From Sphingomonas sp. ERG5 (lineage in GTDB: Bacteria; Pseudomonadota; Alphaproteobacteria; Sphingomonadales; Sphingomonadaceae): a stretch of 64,000 bases of DNA. Below are positions 55,403 to 64,000 of the stretch, one piece after another. The notes under the pieces were generated by a model, which searched no databases, was not told the DNA's origin, and saw nothing but the letters and a program-made list of their open reading frames with translations. The first letter of the stretch is position 1. Every line of letters begins with the position of its first letter. Position numbers and translations under genes: made by a program. Location: positions 124,001 through 188,000 of the forward strand of contig NZ_JSXI01000024.1 of NCBI RefSeq assembly GCF_000803065.1, read 5' to 3'.

Positions 55403-56479
55403 TCACGCCACGGCCGCGGGGGCTCGTTTCTTCCGCTTCGGTCGCCTGAACCAGAAGGACCATATCGCAAGACTGCCGAGCATCGCCATGGCCAGTCCCG
55501 ACGCCGTCATTACCAGCCGCCAGACCAGCCCACCGACCTTCCCGGCATGAACCGGATAGGCGGCATTGAACAGCTTTGCGCCCGTCGGCATCGCCAGCGC
55601 ATCGCGCACATCCATCAGACGCCCATCGCTGGCATCGAACCACAGGGAGGTGCGTCCATTGGGCAGCCATTCACCGGCACGTTTCATGCGCAGGCCGATC
55701 GGGGCGCCGGGCTTGCGCGGCAGGCTGAGGATGCGGAACTCGGCATCGGGGAAACGCTGTCGCGCGCGCTCCAGCATCGCGCGCCAATCGGGTCGTGCCG
55801 CCAACGGCCCGCTCTTCAGCTTGGGCTGAGCCAGCGCCGCCACCACATCGCTCGGAGCGGAAAAGGGTGCGACGACGATCGCGGCCACGGGCTTGAAGAT
55901 CATCATCGCGCCAGTCAGCGCCGATAGGAACAACAATGGCGCCGCGACGATACCAAGATCGCGGTGCTGCATCACGATCGCCGGCCGGCTCATCCGCTTG
56001 GGCCAAAGCCGGAACGCGAAAGTGCGGCGCGTGCGCCACCACAGGATCACCCCGGTGATGACGAACAGCAAGGCGCACAGCCCCGCCACCCCGATCACCG
56101 TTTCGCCGATATCGCCCGCGAACAAATGATGGTGTAGATCGAACAGCCAGAGTTCAGGCCGCGCCCACTGGCTCGACCAGTGCGTGACGACCATTCCGGT
56201 CTGATCGGCATAGGCGCCCACGCCATCGGCGCCACGCACCTGGTGCAACCCGAACCGCTCACTCGCATAGACGATCCCGTTCGCGCTCGGATAGGCCCCC
56301 AGCAACCGGTCAGTCGCCGCCGCGACCGCCGCCGGATCACGCACCAGCGTATCCGACGCGTGCGGCAGCATGACCCAGCTATCCTTATGGACCAGGATCG
56401 CGCCGGTCAGTCCCAGGATGGCCAGCACCAGCCCGATCAGGCCGCCGGTCCAGCGATGGACCAGATCGAGCAGCTTCAT
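55403..56479 (-). CDS. PepSY-domain membrane protein (iron-uptake reductase-like)
   Basis: A 358-residue inner-membrane protein with four predicted spans (about 10-30, 128-150, 175-195, 325-345) and PepSY-like extracytoplasmic parts. It matches the PepSY_TM proteins encoded beside siderophore receptors, some of which reduce Fe(III)-siderophores. Its ATG shares a base with the stop of the upstream receptor (TGATG), so the two are coupled and probably work on the same iron chelate. Confidence 0.87.
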   Translation of the reverse strand: MKLLDLVHRWTGGLIGLVLAILGLTGAILVHKDSWVMLPHASDTLVRDPAAVAAATDRLLGAYPSANGIVYASERFGLHQVRGADGVGAYADQTGMVVTHWSSQWARPELWLFDLHHHLFAGDIGETVIGVAGLCALLFVITGVILWWRTRRTFAFRLWPKRMSRPAIVMQHRDLGIVAAPLLFLSALTGAMMIFKPVAAIVVAPFSAPSDVVAALAQPKLKSGPLAARPDWRAMLERARQRFPDAEFRILSLPRKPGAPIGLRMKRAGEWLPNGRTSLWFDASDGRLMDVRDALAMPTGAKLFNAAYPVHAGKVGGLVWRLVMTASGLAMAMLGSLAIWSFWFRRPKRKKRAPAAVA

Positions 56480-58716
56480 CAGAATCTGTAATCCCAGCCG
56501 AGAGTTAACGTCCGCCCGCGACCGGCAAAGTAGGAAAGATTGTCGGTCGGCAAGCGTGTATCGCTGTTATAGTCGATATATTGCCTGTCGAAGAGATTCT
56601 GAACGCTGAGGCTCAGGCCGCCAAGACCGGTTTGATAACGAACACTGGCGTCAGTCAGCGCATAGCCGCCGAAATCATTGTCTCCGAGTTTCTTCGGATG
56701 AGTTGGATCGGCGTCGTCCAGCGCACGCGCCTTGCCGTCGAACCGTCGCGCAAGGTAGAATTGCGTCTGCAGCCGTGCCGACAGACGTCCCTTGACGTAG
56801 CTCGCCGCGAGGTTGAGCCGGTCGGGCGAGATATTGGTGCCGTCCAGATCGCTGTCGACCTTGCCATCGGGCACGGTATCGCTGTCGAACCGCCCCTTCA
56901 GATGGGCATAACCGACGCTCAGGCGCGCGCCATCGATCGGCAGCTTCACGCCCAGATTGATCTCGAGCCCCTGAATCTCGACGCGCAGCCGCTGCACATC
57001 GAAATTGCCGCCGGTCTGGGCGATCAGCAACTGGCCCTTGTCGCTCGATGACCAGAAATAGGTCGCAGACGCGTCGAGTGGACCGCGTTTGACCTCCAGG
57101 CCGACCTCACGATTGGTCGACACGATCGGGCTGATATCGAGGAAATTATCGATGTCGACGCCGGTTTTGCCGACTGCTCGCGTGATGCGACCAATGTCGG
57201 GCACCGTGAAACCCTCCGCATAACTGGCATAGGCGCGGATTCCCGGCACCGGTTCCAGGATCACGCCGCCATTGATCAGCGCATCCTTGAATTTGGGCTT
57301 GCCGCCCGAGACGGACACACCCCCAGCCGGCTTCGTGGTGCTGGCAAGTGTGTGATAATCGTCGATCTTGATCTCGACATTCTCATAGCGAATCCCACCG
57401 GCAAGACGCAGCGTCTTGTCGAACAATGCGAGATTGGCCTGTGCGAACGGGGCGAGGCTGCGGAAATCGGTCGGCGGCACCCAGACGCGATTGGTCGCGA
57501 TCAGGCGTTGCTCGGTCGAATCCCAGATCGCATCGAAGCCGATCGTCGCGGTCAACGCTTCGAAACCGGGTACGGCGCGTTCATAGCTGACCTTGCCGCC
57601 ATATTTACGCGATCGATTCTGCGACTGGTCGAACAAGGTGCCGATGGGCGCGATCCGAACGTCCTGAAAACTATCCTGTATCGTGGTCTCGCCGCCGAAC
57701 GTATCCCGGCTGCGGTTGAAGAAGATCTGGCTGACGAAATTGCCGCCACCCAGATCGGTATCGGTCAGCGACAAGGCCGCGCTTTCGGTACGGCTGGCCG
57801 CCGGAACGCCTGGAGGATTGCCGCGCATCGCACTGGTCGGCAGGCCCGTCCTGCGGTTGCCCGCGACCGCGACATAATCGCCGTCGCCCTTCATTTCGAA
57901 CCGACTGACGATCAGGTCGAGCCTTGCCGTCTCGCTCAGCTCATAGCCGAAACGCCCGAATAGCGAGAGAGTCCGCGTATCCTGGGTCTCGCCCTGAGTG
58001 AGATTGAGACCGACGCGGCGCCCGGCTCCATCATAGAAGACGCCGCGCTTCTCATAGGCGGCGCCGACCGTCGCGTCGAAGCGACCGGCCTTGTACTGGA
58101 TGAGCCCCGCGGCCTTCCCGCCCATAGCGTCCTTGGTGAAATCGCTGTCGGTCGTGCCCTGGAGCAGAACGCGCCCGCTCACACCCTCCTTGCGTGGTAC
58201 GCCGACCGTGACCTGGTTGACGATGCCGCCGGTGCCGCCAATCCCCTGCAGCGCGTTGGAGCCATAGATCAGTTCGACCCGGTCGATGAAAAAGCCGTCG
58301 ATGGTGAAGCCGTCGCGGCTGCCGTCGCGCAATGGTGTCGACTGCGGAATGCCGTTGATCGCATAAAGCGGCGAACGCCCGCGCAGTGACTCTCCGGCAC
58401 CCGACAGCTTCTGCCGCGTCGGCGAGAAGGACGGGGTCAGGGTCGATACCGCGTCGGTAACCGATCCGGAGATGGCGATCTGCTGGTCAAGCATCTCTTT
58501 GTCGATGATGTCGATGGTCAGCGGTAGCGCATTGGGCGGTAGGATCGTGCGTGCCGCTGTCACGATGATATCGCGCGGCACGGCATCGTCCGACGTCTCG
58601 CTGCTTTCGTCACGCGCGGCGGTATCGCCTTGCGCCTGCGCCAGGGCGGATGACGGCAGTGCGCCCAGCAGAAAAAGCGCCGCCAGCGGCAGCGGACGTG
58701 AAATTCGACGGATCAT
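56479..58716 (-). CDS. TonB-dependent siderophore-type receptor
   Basis: A 745-residue receptor with a signal peptide (cleavage near ALAQAQG), TonB-box-like DIIVTAAR, a plug (SLRGRSPLYAINGIPQ and IELIYGSNALQGIGGTGGIVNQ-type segment, from about 75 to 190) and a barrel ending TLTLGWDYRF with the usual terminal Phe. The plug motif and the coupled PepSY gene point to Fe(III)-siderophore uptake. No Fur box was identified with confidence in the 58717-58902 gap. Confidence 0.92.
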   Translation of the reverse strand: MIRRISRPLPLAALFLLGALPSSALAQAQGDTAARDESSETSDDAVPRDIIVTAARTILPPNALPLTIDIIDKEMLDQQIAISGSVTDAVSTLTPSFSPTRQKLSGAGESLRGRSPLYAINGIPQSTPLRDGSRDGFTIDGFFIDRVELIYGSNALQGIGGTGGIVNQVTVGVPRKEGVSGRVLLQGTTDSDFTKDAMGGKAAGLIQYKAGRFDATVGAAYEKRGVFYDGAGRRVGLNLTQGETQDTRTLSLFGRFGYELSETARLDLIVSRFEMKGDGDYVAVAGNRRTGLPTSAMRGNPPGVPAASRTESAALSLTDTDLGGGNFVSQIFFNRSRDTFGGETTIQDSFQDVRIAPIGTLFDQSQNRSRKYGGKVSYERAVPGFEALTATIGFDAIWDSTEQRLIATNRVWVPPTDFRSLAPFAQANLALFDKTLRLAGGIRYENVEIKIDDYHTLASTTKPAGGVSVSGGKPKFKDALINGGVILEPVPGIRAYASYAEGFTVPDIGRITRAVGKTGVDIDNFLDISPIVSTNREVGLEVKRGPLDASATYFWSSSDKGQLLIAQTGGNFDVQRLRVEIQGLEINLGVKLPIDGARLSVGYAHLKGRFDSDTVPDGKVDSDLDGTNISPDRLNLAASYVKGRLSARLQTQFYLARRFDGKARALDDADPTHPKKLGDNDFGGYALTDASVRYQTGLGGLSLSVQNLFDRQYIDYNSDTRLPTDNLSYFAGRGRTLTLGWDYRF

Positions 58717-58822
58717 GGAGTCCTCCCGGCCGCGCCGCTATCAAAAGCGCTTCGGAAGTGCAACTCATTCGCAATAGCGCACCGCGCCTTCAAGACGATC
58801 CGTTCAGCAGCCCTTTCCCTCA

Positions 58823-58841
58823 CCCCGGACTTGTTCCGGGG
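58823..58841. repeat. dispersed-type CCCCGGA/TCCGGGG hairpin
   Basis: CCCCGGA (58823-58829) and TCCGGGG (58835-58841) form a perfect 7-bp stem with loop CTTGT. I recall this ACCCCGGACTTG-TCCGGGGT-type element as widespread between genes in sphingomonads and other alphaproteobacteria. Confidence 0.6.
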
Positions 58842-58847
58842 TCCACC

Positions 58848-58874
58848 GTGCCGCTACCATGATGGTAGCGGCAC
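58848..58874. repeat. 27-bp near-perfect palindrome
   Basis: Arms of 13 nt (58848-58860 and 58862-58874) are exact reverse complements around a single G. It lies 28 bp upstream of the carbonic-anhydrase-like gene and 7 bp from the previous hairpin. It could be an operator or an mRNA leader hairpin. Confidence 0.85.
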
Positions 58875-58902
58875 GTGCGGGCCGGTGGATAAAGGTGACG
58901 AC

Positions 58903-59427
58903 ATGCCCCAATATGAAATCGACGGAAAACGTCCGCAACTCGCCCCCGGCGCCTGGGTTGCGCCAAGCGCCGACTTGATCGGCAATGTGCTGCTCGGCGA
59001 AGATGCCAGCGTCTGGTTCGGCGCGGTCATTCGCGGCGACAACACGCCGATGATCGTCGGGCCGCGCAGCAATATCCAGGAAGGGGCGATGTGCCATTCT
59101 GATCCCGGCGCGCCCCTCACCATCGGCGCTGACTGCACGATCGGGCATCACGCCATCCTGCACGGCTGCACGATCGGCGACCGCGTGCTGATCGGCATGG
59201 GTGCGATCGTCCTCAACCGCGCAGTGATTGCCGAAGGCTGCATCGTCGGCGCGGGTGCGTTGGTGACCGAAGGCAAGACGTTTCCCGCAGGCAGCCTGAT
59301 CGTCGGCAGCCCGGCCCGCGCGATCCGCGAGCTTGATGACAACGCACAGGCGATGCTGCTCATTTCCGCCGCACACTATGTCGACAAGGCGCATGGTTGC
59401 GCGGCGGGATTGAAACGAGTTGATTAG
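58903..59427 (+). CDS. gamma-carbonic anhydrase family protein
   Basis: A 174-residue left-handed beta-helix protein with hexapeptide repeats. The three expected metal ligands are present: His65 in EGAMCHSDPG, and His82 and His87 in IGHHAILHGC, with the 5-residue spacing of the Cam family. Such YrdA/PaaY-type proteins bind metal; many lack measurable anhydrase activity or act as thioesterase-like enzymes. The start at 58903 has AAAGGTGA upstream. Its stop overlaps the convergent esterase gene by 4 bp. Confidence 0.93.
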   Translation: MPQYEIDGKRPQLAPGAWVAPSADLIGNVLLGEDASVWFGAVIRGDNTPMIVGPRSNIQEGAMCHSDPGAPLTIGADCTIGHHAILHGCTIGDRVLIGMGAIVLNRAVIAEGCIVGAGALVTEGKTFPAGSLIVGSPARAIRELDDNAQAMLLISAAHYVDKAHGCAAGLKRVD

Positions 59428-60377
59428 GGTCGCGGCGACGACAGCGTAACGCGAAGCGCCTCAAGGGCTTCCGTCACGTCGCCGGCTGACGACGGAATCG
59501 CGGCGCGGAGGCCGAAGCATCCATGGATGTTGCCCTTTGCTTCGCGGAATATGACCGGCACGCCGGCCGCGATCAGTGCTGCGGCATAGGCACGGCCTTC
59601 ATCGCGCAGCGGATCCAGGCCTGCCGTCACCAGAACCGTCGGCGGCATGTCGTCGAGGTCGCCGGCGAGCAAGTCGTAGCGAGAATTGCCCGGTGCCGCA
59701 GCATAACATCCATTGAACCAGTCGATCGCCTTTTTCGTCAGGAAGAAACCCTCAGCGAAATCCTGTTTCGAACGGGTCGCACGATCATCGCCCATGGTCG
59801 GATAGATCAGGAACTGGCTTACGACCGGCACCGCGGCCGGCACATCGCGCAGCGCCTTTGCCGTTACCGCGGCGAGGTTGGCGCCGGAGCTGTCACCCGC
59901 AAGCACCAGACACGCGACGCTGCGGCCAAAAGCTTCCTCGGAAAAGGTCGCAATCCACCGCGCCGTCGCTTCAGCATCGTCGGGCGCGGCCGGCCATGGA
60001 TGCTCGGGTGCCAATCGATAAGCCACCGATATCACTGGCAAATCGACCATGCGCGCGATCTCCAGGCACAGATCATGATGCGACTCCAGATCGCCCAGCA
60101 CGAACCCGCCGCCATGGAAGTAAATGATCACCGGCCCTGCGCCGCGGGTTTCGCGCGCGTCGTAGAAACGGAGCGGAATAGAGCCGCCGGGGCCCGGGCA
60201 TTCATGATCCCGCACGATCGCCAATCCATGCGGCGCAGCGGCCGGACGGGCGGCACGGATCTGTGCCGTCAACGCCCGCGCCCGTTCGACGCCCAATGCT
60301 TCCAGATGCGCCATCGGTGTCGTGTTGAGGATGTCGAGAAAGGCCCGCACGTCGGGGCGCACATAGTGCTGGGTCAT
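59424..60377 (-). CDS. alpha/beta hydrolase (HSL-type esterase) of receptor-ligase operon
   Basis: A 317-residue hydrolase with HGGGF (88-92), nucleophile elbow GDSSG (161-165, Ser163), an Asp in VTAGLDPLRDEG and a His in NIHGCFGLR. No signal peptide is seen, so it is cytoplasmic. It follows the acyl-CoA ligase by 4 bp on the same strand, so it probably frees an acid that the ligase then activates. The start at 60377 gives the usual HSL N-terminus. Confidence 0.92.
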   Translation of the reverse strand: MTQHYVRPDVRAFLDILNTTPMAHLEALGVERARALTAQIRAARPAAAPHGLAIVRDHECPGPGGSIPLRFYDARETRGAGPVIIYFHGGGFVLGDLESHHDLCLEIARMVDLPVISVAYRLAPEHPWPAAPDDAEATARWIATFSEEAFGRSVACLVLAGDSSGANLAAVTAKALRDVPAAVPVVSQFLIYPTMGDDRATRSKQDFAEGFFLTKKAIDWFNGCYAAAPGNSRYDLLAGDLDDMPPTVLVTAGLDPLRDEGRAYAAALIAAGVPVIFREAKGNIHGCFGLRAAIPSSAGDVTEALEALRVTLSSPRP

Positions 60378-60381
60378 TGGG

Positions 60382-61899
60382 TCAACCTTTCCGGGCCTGA
60401 TCGGCGTCGGTGGCGGCAATGCGTCGGTCGCGCAATTGCGACCGGCGCGCCTTGCCCGCATCGTCACGCAGCGGCGTGTCGACGAACTCGATCGTCCTGG
60501 GGATCTTGTAGTGAGTCAGGCGCGCCTGGAGAAACTCCCTGAGTTCGCCCTCGGCCAACCGCGCCCCGGCTGCCGGCTGCACGATCGCATGCACCACATG
60601 GCCCAGATCCTCGTCGGGCAAGCCGATCACGATCGACGACGCGACCGACGGATGCGCGTCAAGCGCGGCTTCGATCTCGGCGGGGTAGATATTGGCCCCG
60701 CCCCGAATGATCAGGTCGGCCCGACGGTCACTGAGATAAAGAAACCCTTCGGCGTCCCAATGACCCAGATCGCCAAGGCTTTCCCATTCGCCGTGCGCGC
60801 GGGCTTCCGCGCCAAGATAATGATAAGTGGTGTTTCGTCCGCTGTCCGGGCGCAGGAATATCTCACCGACGTCGCCCGGCACCACATCATTGCCGAACTG
60901 GTCGAGAATACGGATTTCGGCACCGGGCTGAACGCGCCCGACCGATCCCGGGTGCGCCAACCATTCCGCGCCGGTGATCGTCACCAGGGCCTGGCGCTCG
61001 GTTCCGGTATAGACTTCGAGAACGCGCTCCGGGCCGAGCCATTCGATCCAGAAGCGCTTGAGCCAGGGCGCACAGGCTGCGGCCGAATGAAGCATCATGC
61101 GCAGGCTCGACAGGTCATGAGCGGCCCGCTCGGCATCGGACAGCCGCGCAATTCGATGCATCAACGTTGGAACGAGAAGCACCCAGTTGATCCGGTGCCG
61201 CTCGATAAGGTCCAGCAGCCGCAGGGGATCGAATTTGAGCATCTCCACCACGTGCCCACCGCCGAACAGCCCGAGCATGGTCCCGAGAAAGGGCCCATTA
61301 TGATATAAGGGCCCCGGATTGAGCACGGTCTCGCCCGGCTGCTGCGCAATGCCGCCCTCCGCCGGATCCCATTTTCCTGACATATGATCGACGATCAGTT
61401 TCGGCCGTCCGGTCGATCCGCCGCTGGTCATGGCTTTCCAGTAACGCGGGATAAGTGACGGGACGTAATCGGCGGAAAGATCATTCGCCAGTTCGGGGCA
61501 GGACGATAGCGTCGCGAACCCCGGTGCGCGGGACGGCTCCATGCCGACGATGACGCGCGGCTGGGCGACCGCGACAATGGCTCCCAATTCCATATCCGAA
61601 AGCGATGATGAAATCGGATTGGGTGTCGCGCCCAGCTTCCACGCCGCGAATGCCGTTTCGTAGAACTCCAGTCCGTTGGGCAGCGCAATGGTGACGAGGT
61701 CATCGCGCTTGACGCCGTGCCGCTCAAGCAAACGCGCGCGGCGATTGCACCGCGCTTCGAATTCCTCGCGCCCGATCACCTGGTCGCCAATGGTGATTGC
61801 GGGTTTGTCGGGGCCGCTCGCCGCATGATGGCGCATGAGGTCGCCAAGTGGAACTCGACGAGCGCTGGCGCCGGCGAGGGTGAGGTTCGATCCAGGCAT
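60382..61899 (-). CDS. AMP-dependent acyl-CoA synthetase/ligase
   Basis: A 505-residue ANL enzyme that activates a carboxylic acid with ATP and CoA. It has the P-loop TSGGSTGRPK, the A5 motif YTGTE, the A7-A8 segment LGDLGHWDAEGFLYLSDR and the late lysine in DDAGKARRSQ. It resembles medium- or branched-chain / aromatic acid ligases, but the substrate is unknown. It starts 5 bp after the TonB receptor stop and ends 4 bp before the esterase start, a tight operon. Confidence 0.93.
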   Translation of the reverse strand: MPGSNLTLAGASARRVPLGDLMRHHAASGPDKPAITIGDQVIGREEFEARCNRRARLLERHGVKRDDLVTIALPNGLEFYETAFAAWKLGATPNPISSSLSDMELGAIVAVAQPRVIVGMEPSRAPGFATLSSCPELANDLSADYVPSLIPRYWKAMTSGGSTGRPKLIVDHMSGKWDPAEGGIAQQPGETVLNPGPLYHNGPFLGTMLGLFGGGHVVEMLKFDPLRLLDLIERHRINWVLLVPTLMHRIARLSDAERAAHDLSSLRMMLHSAAACAPWLKRFWIEWLGPERVLEVYTGTERQALVTITGAEWLAHPGSVGRVQPGAEIRILDQFGNDVVPGDVGEIFLRPDSGRNTTYHYLGAEARAHGEWESLGDLGHWDAEGFLYLSDRRADLIIRGGANIYPAEIEAALDAHPSVASSIVIGLPDEDLGHVVHAIVQPAAGARLAEGELREFLQARLTHYKIPRTIEFVDTPLRDDAGKARRSQLRDRRIAATDADQARKG

Positions 61900-61904
61900 A
61901 TCGT

Positions 61905-64000
61905 TCAGAAGCTTCGGCCAAGGGTCAGGCCGATGGTCCGCGGCAGTGACAAGGTAACCGGCACGGGTGCGGCCGGAACATAGACGTTGGCGGTGGTCGA
62001 TGCCGAGACCTCCCCGCGCACATCGAACAGATTCTTCACATAAGGCCCGACTTCCCAGCCCTTGCCCATTTGCAGATTGAGGCTGAGATCGACAACATTA
62101 TAGCTGGCGAGCTTGTAGAGCGGCGCCGAACTGCTGCCCGGATAGCCGGCATTTCGCTGGCCGATATGACGAAAGGCGAGGTTGAGATCGCCGGTGACGC
62201 CACTCCCCAGGTCGAAGCTGTAGTCGCCCGCCATGGCCAGGCTGAAGCGTGGCGAAAGCGGCAATCTCGCGCCAACATAAGCGATGCCCAGCAACGGCGC
62301 GACCGTGGTCAACTTGGCGTCGGTATAGGATCCCGAAGCGATCAGCTTGAATTCAGGGATCAGGCGATAGGATAGCGACATTTCCGCGCCATTGACGCGG
62401 GCATCGCCGCCATTGACCAGTTGGTTGACCCCTTTGCGGTTGACCGAAAGCTGAATCGACGACCAGTCGATGTGATAAAGGCTGGTGTTGAGAAAGCCCC
62501 GGCCGCCGGCGAAGCTCGTCTTCATGCCGATTTCATAGTTCCACAGCCGATCCGCATCGAAGGTTGCGTTCCCGGTACCACCTCCGGTGATGAGGTTAGG
62601 GCCGCCGGGGCGATAGCCGCTGGCGATACGCCCATAGATCATCGTTGCGGGTGAGACGTGATAGCGAAGGTTGAACAGGTAAGTGGCGACGCCCTCATCC
62701 GACCCGGAACTGTTGAAAACAGTGCCGAAGGGATTGGCGGAATTCGGCACCAGCCCCGAACCATATTGGCTGAAGACCTGATGGTTCCAGCTATAGCGTA
62801 CCCCAAAGGTCGCATCGAGCTTTGAGGTGACATACAGCGTCGCGTCGCCGAACAGCGCGAATTCGCGCGATGTGCTCGGCAGGTCGAAGCTGCCCAGCGG
62901 AATGCCCAGCAGGCGCCCCGACGGATCGGCGGCATTGATCAGATTCACTTGCTGCCCGGTCTTCTCGCGCGAGTAGAAGGCGCCGACCACCCATTCGAAC
63001 GAGCGATTGTCGGGCGATGCCAGGCGAAGCTCCTGGGTGAAGCGCCTGGTCTGGGCGGCAGTGGTCACAAGATAGGGTTTGACCGCTGCCGGCCCGAGTA
63101 CCGCGCCGAGAATTGCGCTATACGGTACGCTGAAGTCACCTTCGGTGCGTCCGCTATTATATTGATATGCCGTGACCGATGTCAGCTTCGCCCAATGCCA
63201 GTCCCAATCGACGACGCCCGAGAATAGTCCGAGCGAAGAGCGCGACGGCTGCTCGAGCTGATAGGATTGATCATAAGGGCCTTGAGTGGGGTGATGCGTG
63301 ACGGGATCGCGCATCGACACTGCCAGGCCGTTGCTCGTGATACGCTGCCCAAAAGCGTTCAGGCGAATGGTCAAATCGGGTGTCGGCTTGGCCAGCAACG
63401 TCACGCGTCCGCCAAGCGTGCGCGCATTGCCGAGGTTGTCCCGGCCATGGCTGGGATCATCGGCAAAGCCCGAATCCCATTGCGCGACCCCGACGGCGCG
63501 CAGCGCGACACGATCATCGGCGAGTGGCACGTTGATCATCGCACGCAAGGCACCGTTACCGGCACCATGCGCGGTATAACCTCCTTCGCCCTCGATCCGC
63601 CCGGTCGTTTCGGCAAGGTCGGGCACGTTGGTCATATATTTGAGTGTGCCGCCAAGCGCGTTCGCACCATAAAGCGTCCCTTGCGGCCCGTTCAGCACCT
63701 CGATCCGCTGCAAATCGAAAAGACCAATGTTCAGGGCCTGGGCGCCAAGGCCAAAGGGCGTGCTCGACCCCACCGGGACATCGTCGAGATAGAGCCCGAT
63801 TGCGCTGTTGAGCTGGGTACCCCCCGTCGTGATGCCACGGATGGCGACACGACTCGTGCTGGGCGTGCTGGTCTGGAAACTGACCCCGGGGGTGAACGCG
63901 GCGAAATCCGCCAGCGTCTTCGCCTTCAGCTTTCCGAGATCCTCACCGCTCACCGTCCCGACCTGACCCGGAACGTCCTGAAGCTTTTCGCGGCGACGGC
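61905..64000 (-). CDS. TonB-dependent receptor, 5' part outside window
   Basis: The reading frame is open to the right edge, so the signal peptide and the start are missing. The window holds 697 codons: plug from EKLQDVPGQVGTVSGEDLGK through RGITTGGTQLNSAIGLYLDDV and VLNGPQGTLYGANALGGTLKY, then the barrel ending LPRTIGLTLGRSF with terminal Phe. It resembles sphingomonad receptors for organic compounds rather than the siderophore type. The ligase and esterase genes follow with gaps of 5 and 4 bp, so its ligand may be an ester. Confidence 0.93.
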   Translation of the reverse strand, partial: RRREKLQDVPGQVGTVSGEDLGKLKAKTLADFAAFTPGVSFQTSTPSTSRVAIRGITTGGTQLNSAIGLYLDDVPVGSSTPFGLGAQALNIGLFDLQRIEVLNGPQGTLYGANALGGTLKYMTNVPDLAETTGRIEGEGGYTAHGAGNGALRAMINVPLADDRVALRAVGVAQWDSGFADDPSHGRDNLGNARTLGGRVTLLAKPTPDLTIRLNAFGQRITSNGLAVSMRDPVTHHPTQGPYDQSYQLEQPSRSSLGLFSGVVDWDWHWAKLTSVTAYQYNSGRTEGDFSVPYSAILGAVLGPAAVKPYLVTTAAQTRRFTQELRLASPDNRSFEWVVGAFYSREKTGQQVNLINAADPSGRLLGIPLGSFDLPSTSREFALFGDATLYVTSKLDATFGVRYSWNHQVFSQYGSGLVPNSANPFGTVFNSSGSDEGVATYLFNLRYHVSPATMIYGRIASGYRPGGPNLITGGGTGNATFDADRLWNYEIGMKTSFAGGRGFLNTSLYHIDWSSIQLSVNRKGVNQLVNGGDARVNGAEMSLSYRLIPEFKLIASGSYTDAKLTTVAPLLGIAYVGARLPLSPRFSLAMAGDYSFDLGSGVTGDLNLAFRHIGQRNAGYPGSSSAPLYKLASYNVVDLSLNLQMGKGWEVGPYVKNLFDVRGEVSASTTANVYVPAAPVPVTLSLPRTIGLTLGRSF

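Overview
The window reads as chromosome of a sphingomonad (Alphaproteobacteria, Sphingomonadales, probably Sphingomonas). The evidence is high GC with a strong G/C third-position bias, the gene orders fabD-fabG-acpP-fabF, rpsF-rpsR-rplI and mreB-mreC-mreD-mrdA-rodA, four TonB-dependent receptors in 64 kb, and short GC-rich intergenic hairpins of the kind scattered through sphingomonad genomes. The assignment is by inspection only.

Region 1 (1-15.2 kb) is mainly core. It holds the fatty-acid cluster on the minus strand, a secreted PAP2-type acid phosphatase with an altered active site, the S6-S18-L9 ribosomal operon with a clear terminator, a GlsB/YeaQ membrane protein, a TSUP permease, mutL (endonuclease type), the Mre/Rod elongasome operon and tRNA-Lys(CTT). 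Between the permease and mutL lies a less GC-rich patch with two unrecognised genes. It is flanked by a diverged direct repeat of the mutL 3' end.

Region 2 (15.3-25.7 kb) is a glycan-use locus: a TonB receptor converging on a tightly overlapping operon MFS transporter - alpha/beta esterase - GH78 alpha-L-rhamnosidase. It is followed by a DUF885 exported protein broken by a one-base frameshift, and a LysR regulator.

Region 3 (25.7-29.4 kb) is an accessory patch. It has two translationally coupled unknown exported proteins, two further unknowns and about 950 bp without a convincing gene that carries a cluster of short TTCCCGCA repeats.

Region 4 (29.4-45.6 kb) holds redox, detoxification and degradative genes: a beta-hydroxyacid dehydrogenase, zinc-less MsrB, a CMD/PNPOx/DUF1348/Asp-hydrolase run with a divergent LysR gene, an AraC regulator, an exported S41 peptidase, an exported type-B carboxylesterase, a BtuB-like receptor, a possible small RNA, a tetR/tetA-like pair with two operators, an aldehyde dehydrogenase and an azoR/HxlR pair.

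Region 5 (45.7-51.6 kb) is a pentose-phosphate operon, rpiA-tkt-tal-gnd-HAD hydrolase, with a puzzling rpiA start. Region 6 (51.6-64 kb) holds an AraC/SDR pair, an ABC-F ATPase, a siderophore-type TonB receptor with a PepSY membrane reductase, a gamma-carbonic anhydrase-like protein, and a compact operon TonB receptor - acyl-CoA ligase - esterase whose receptor runs off the right edge.

No CRISPR array, intact insertion sequence, prophage or rRNA was seen. No wholly new multi-gene system is evident. The best candidates for something undescribed are the mutL-3'-end island, the coupled secreted pair, the repeat cluster, the possible sRNA and the receptor-ligase-esterase operon.
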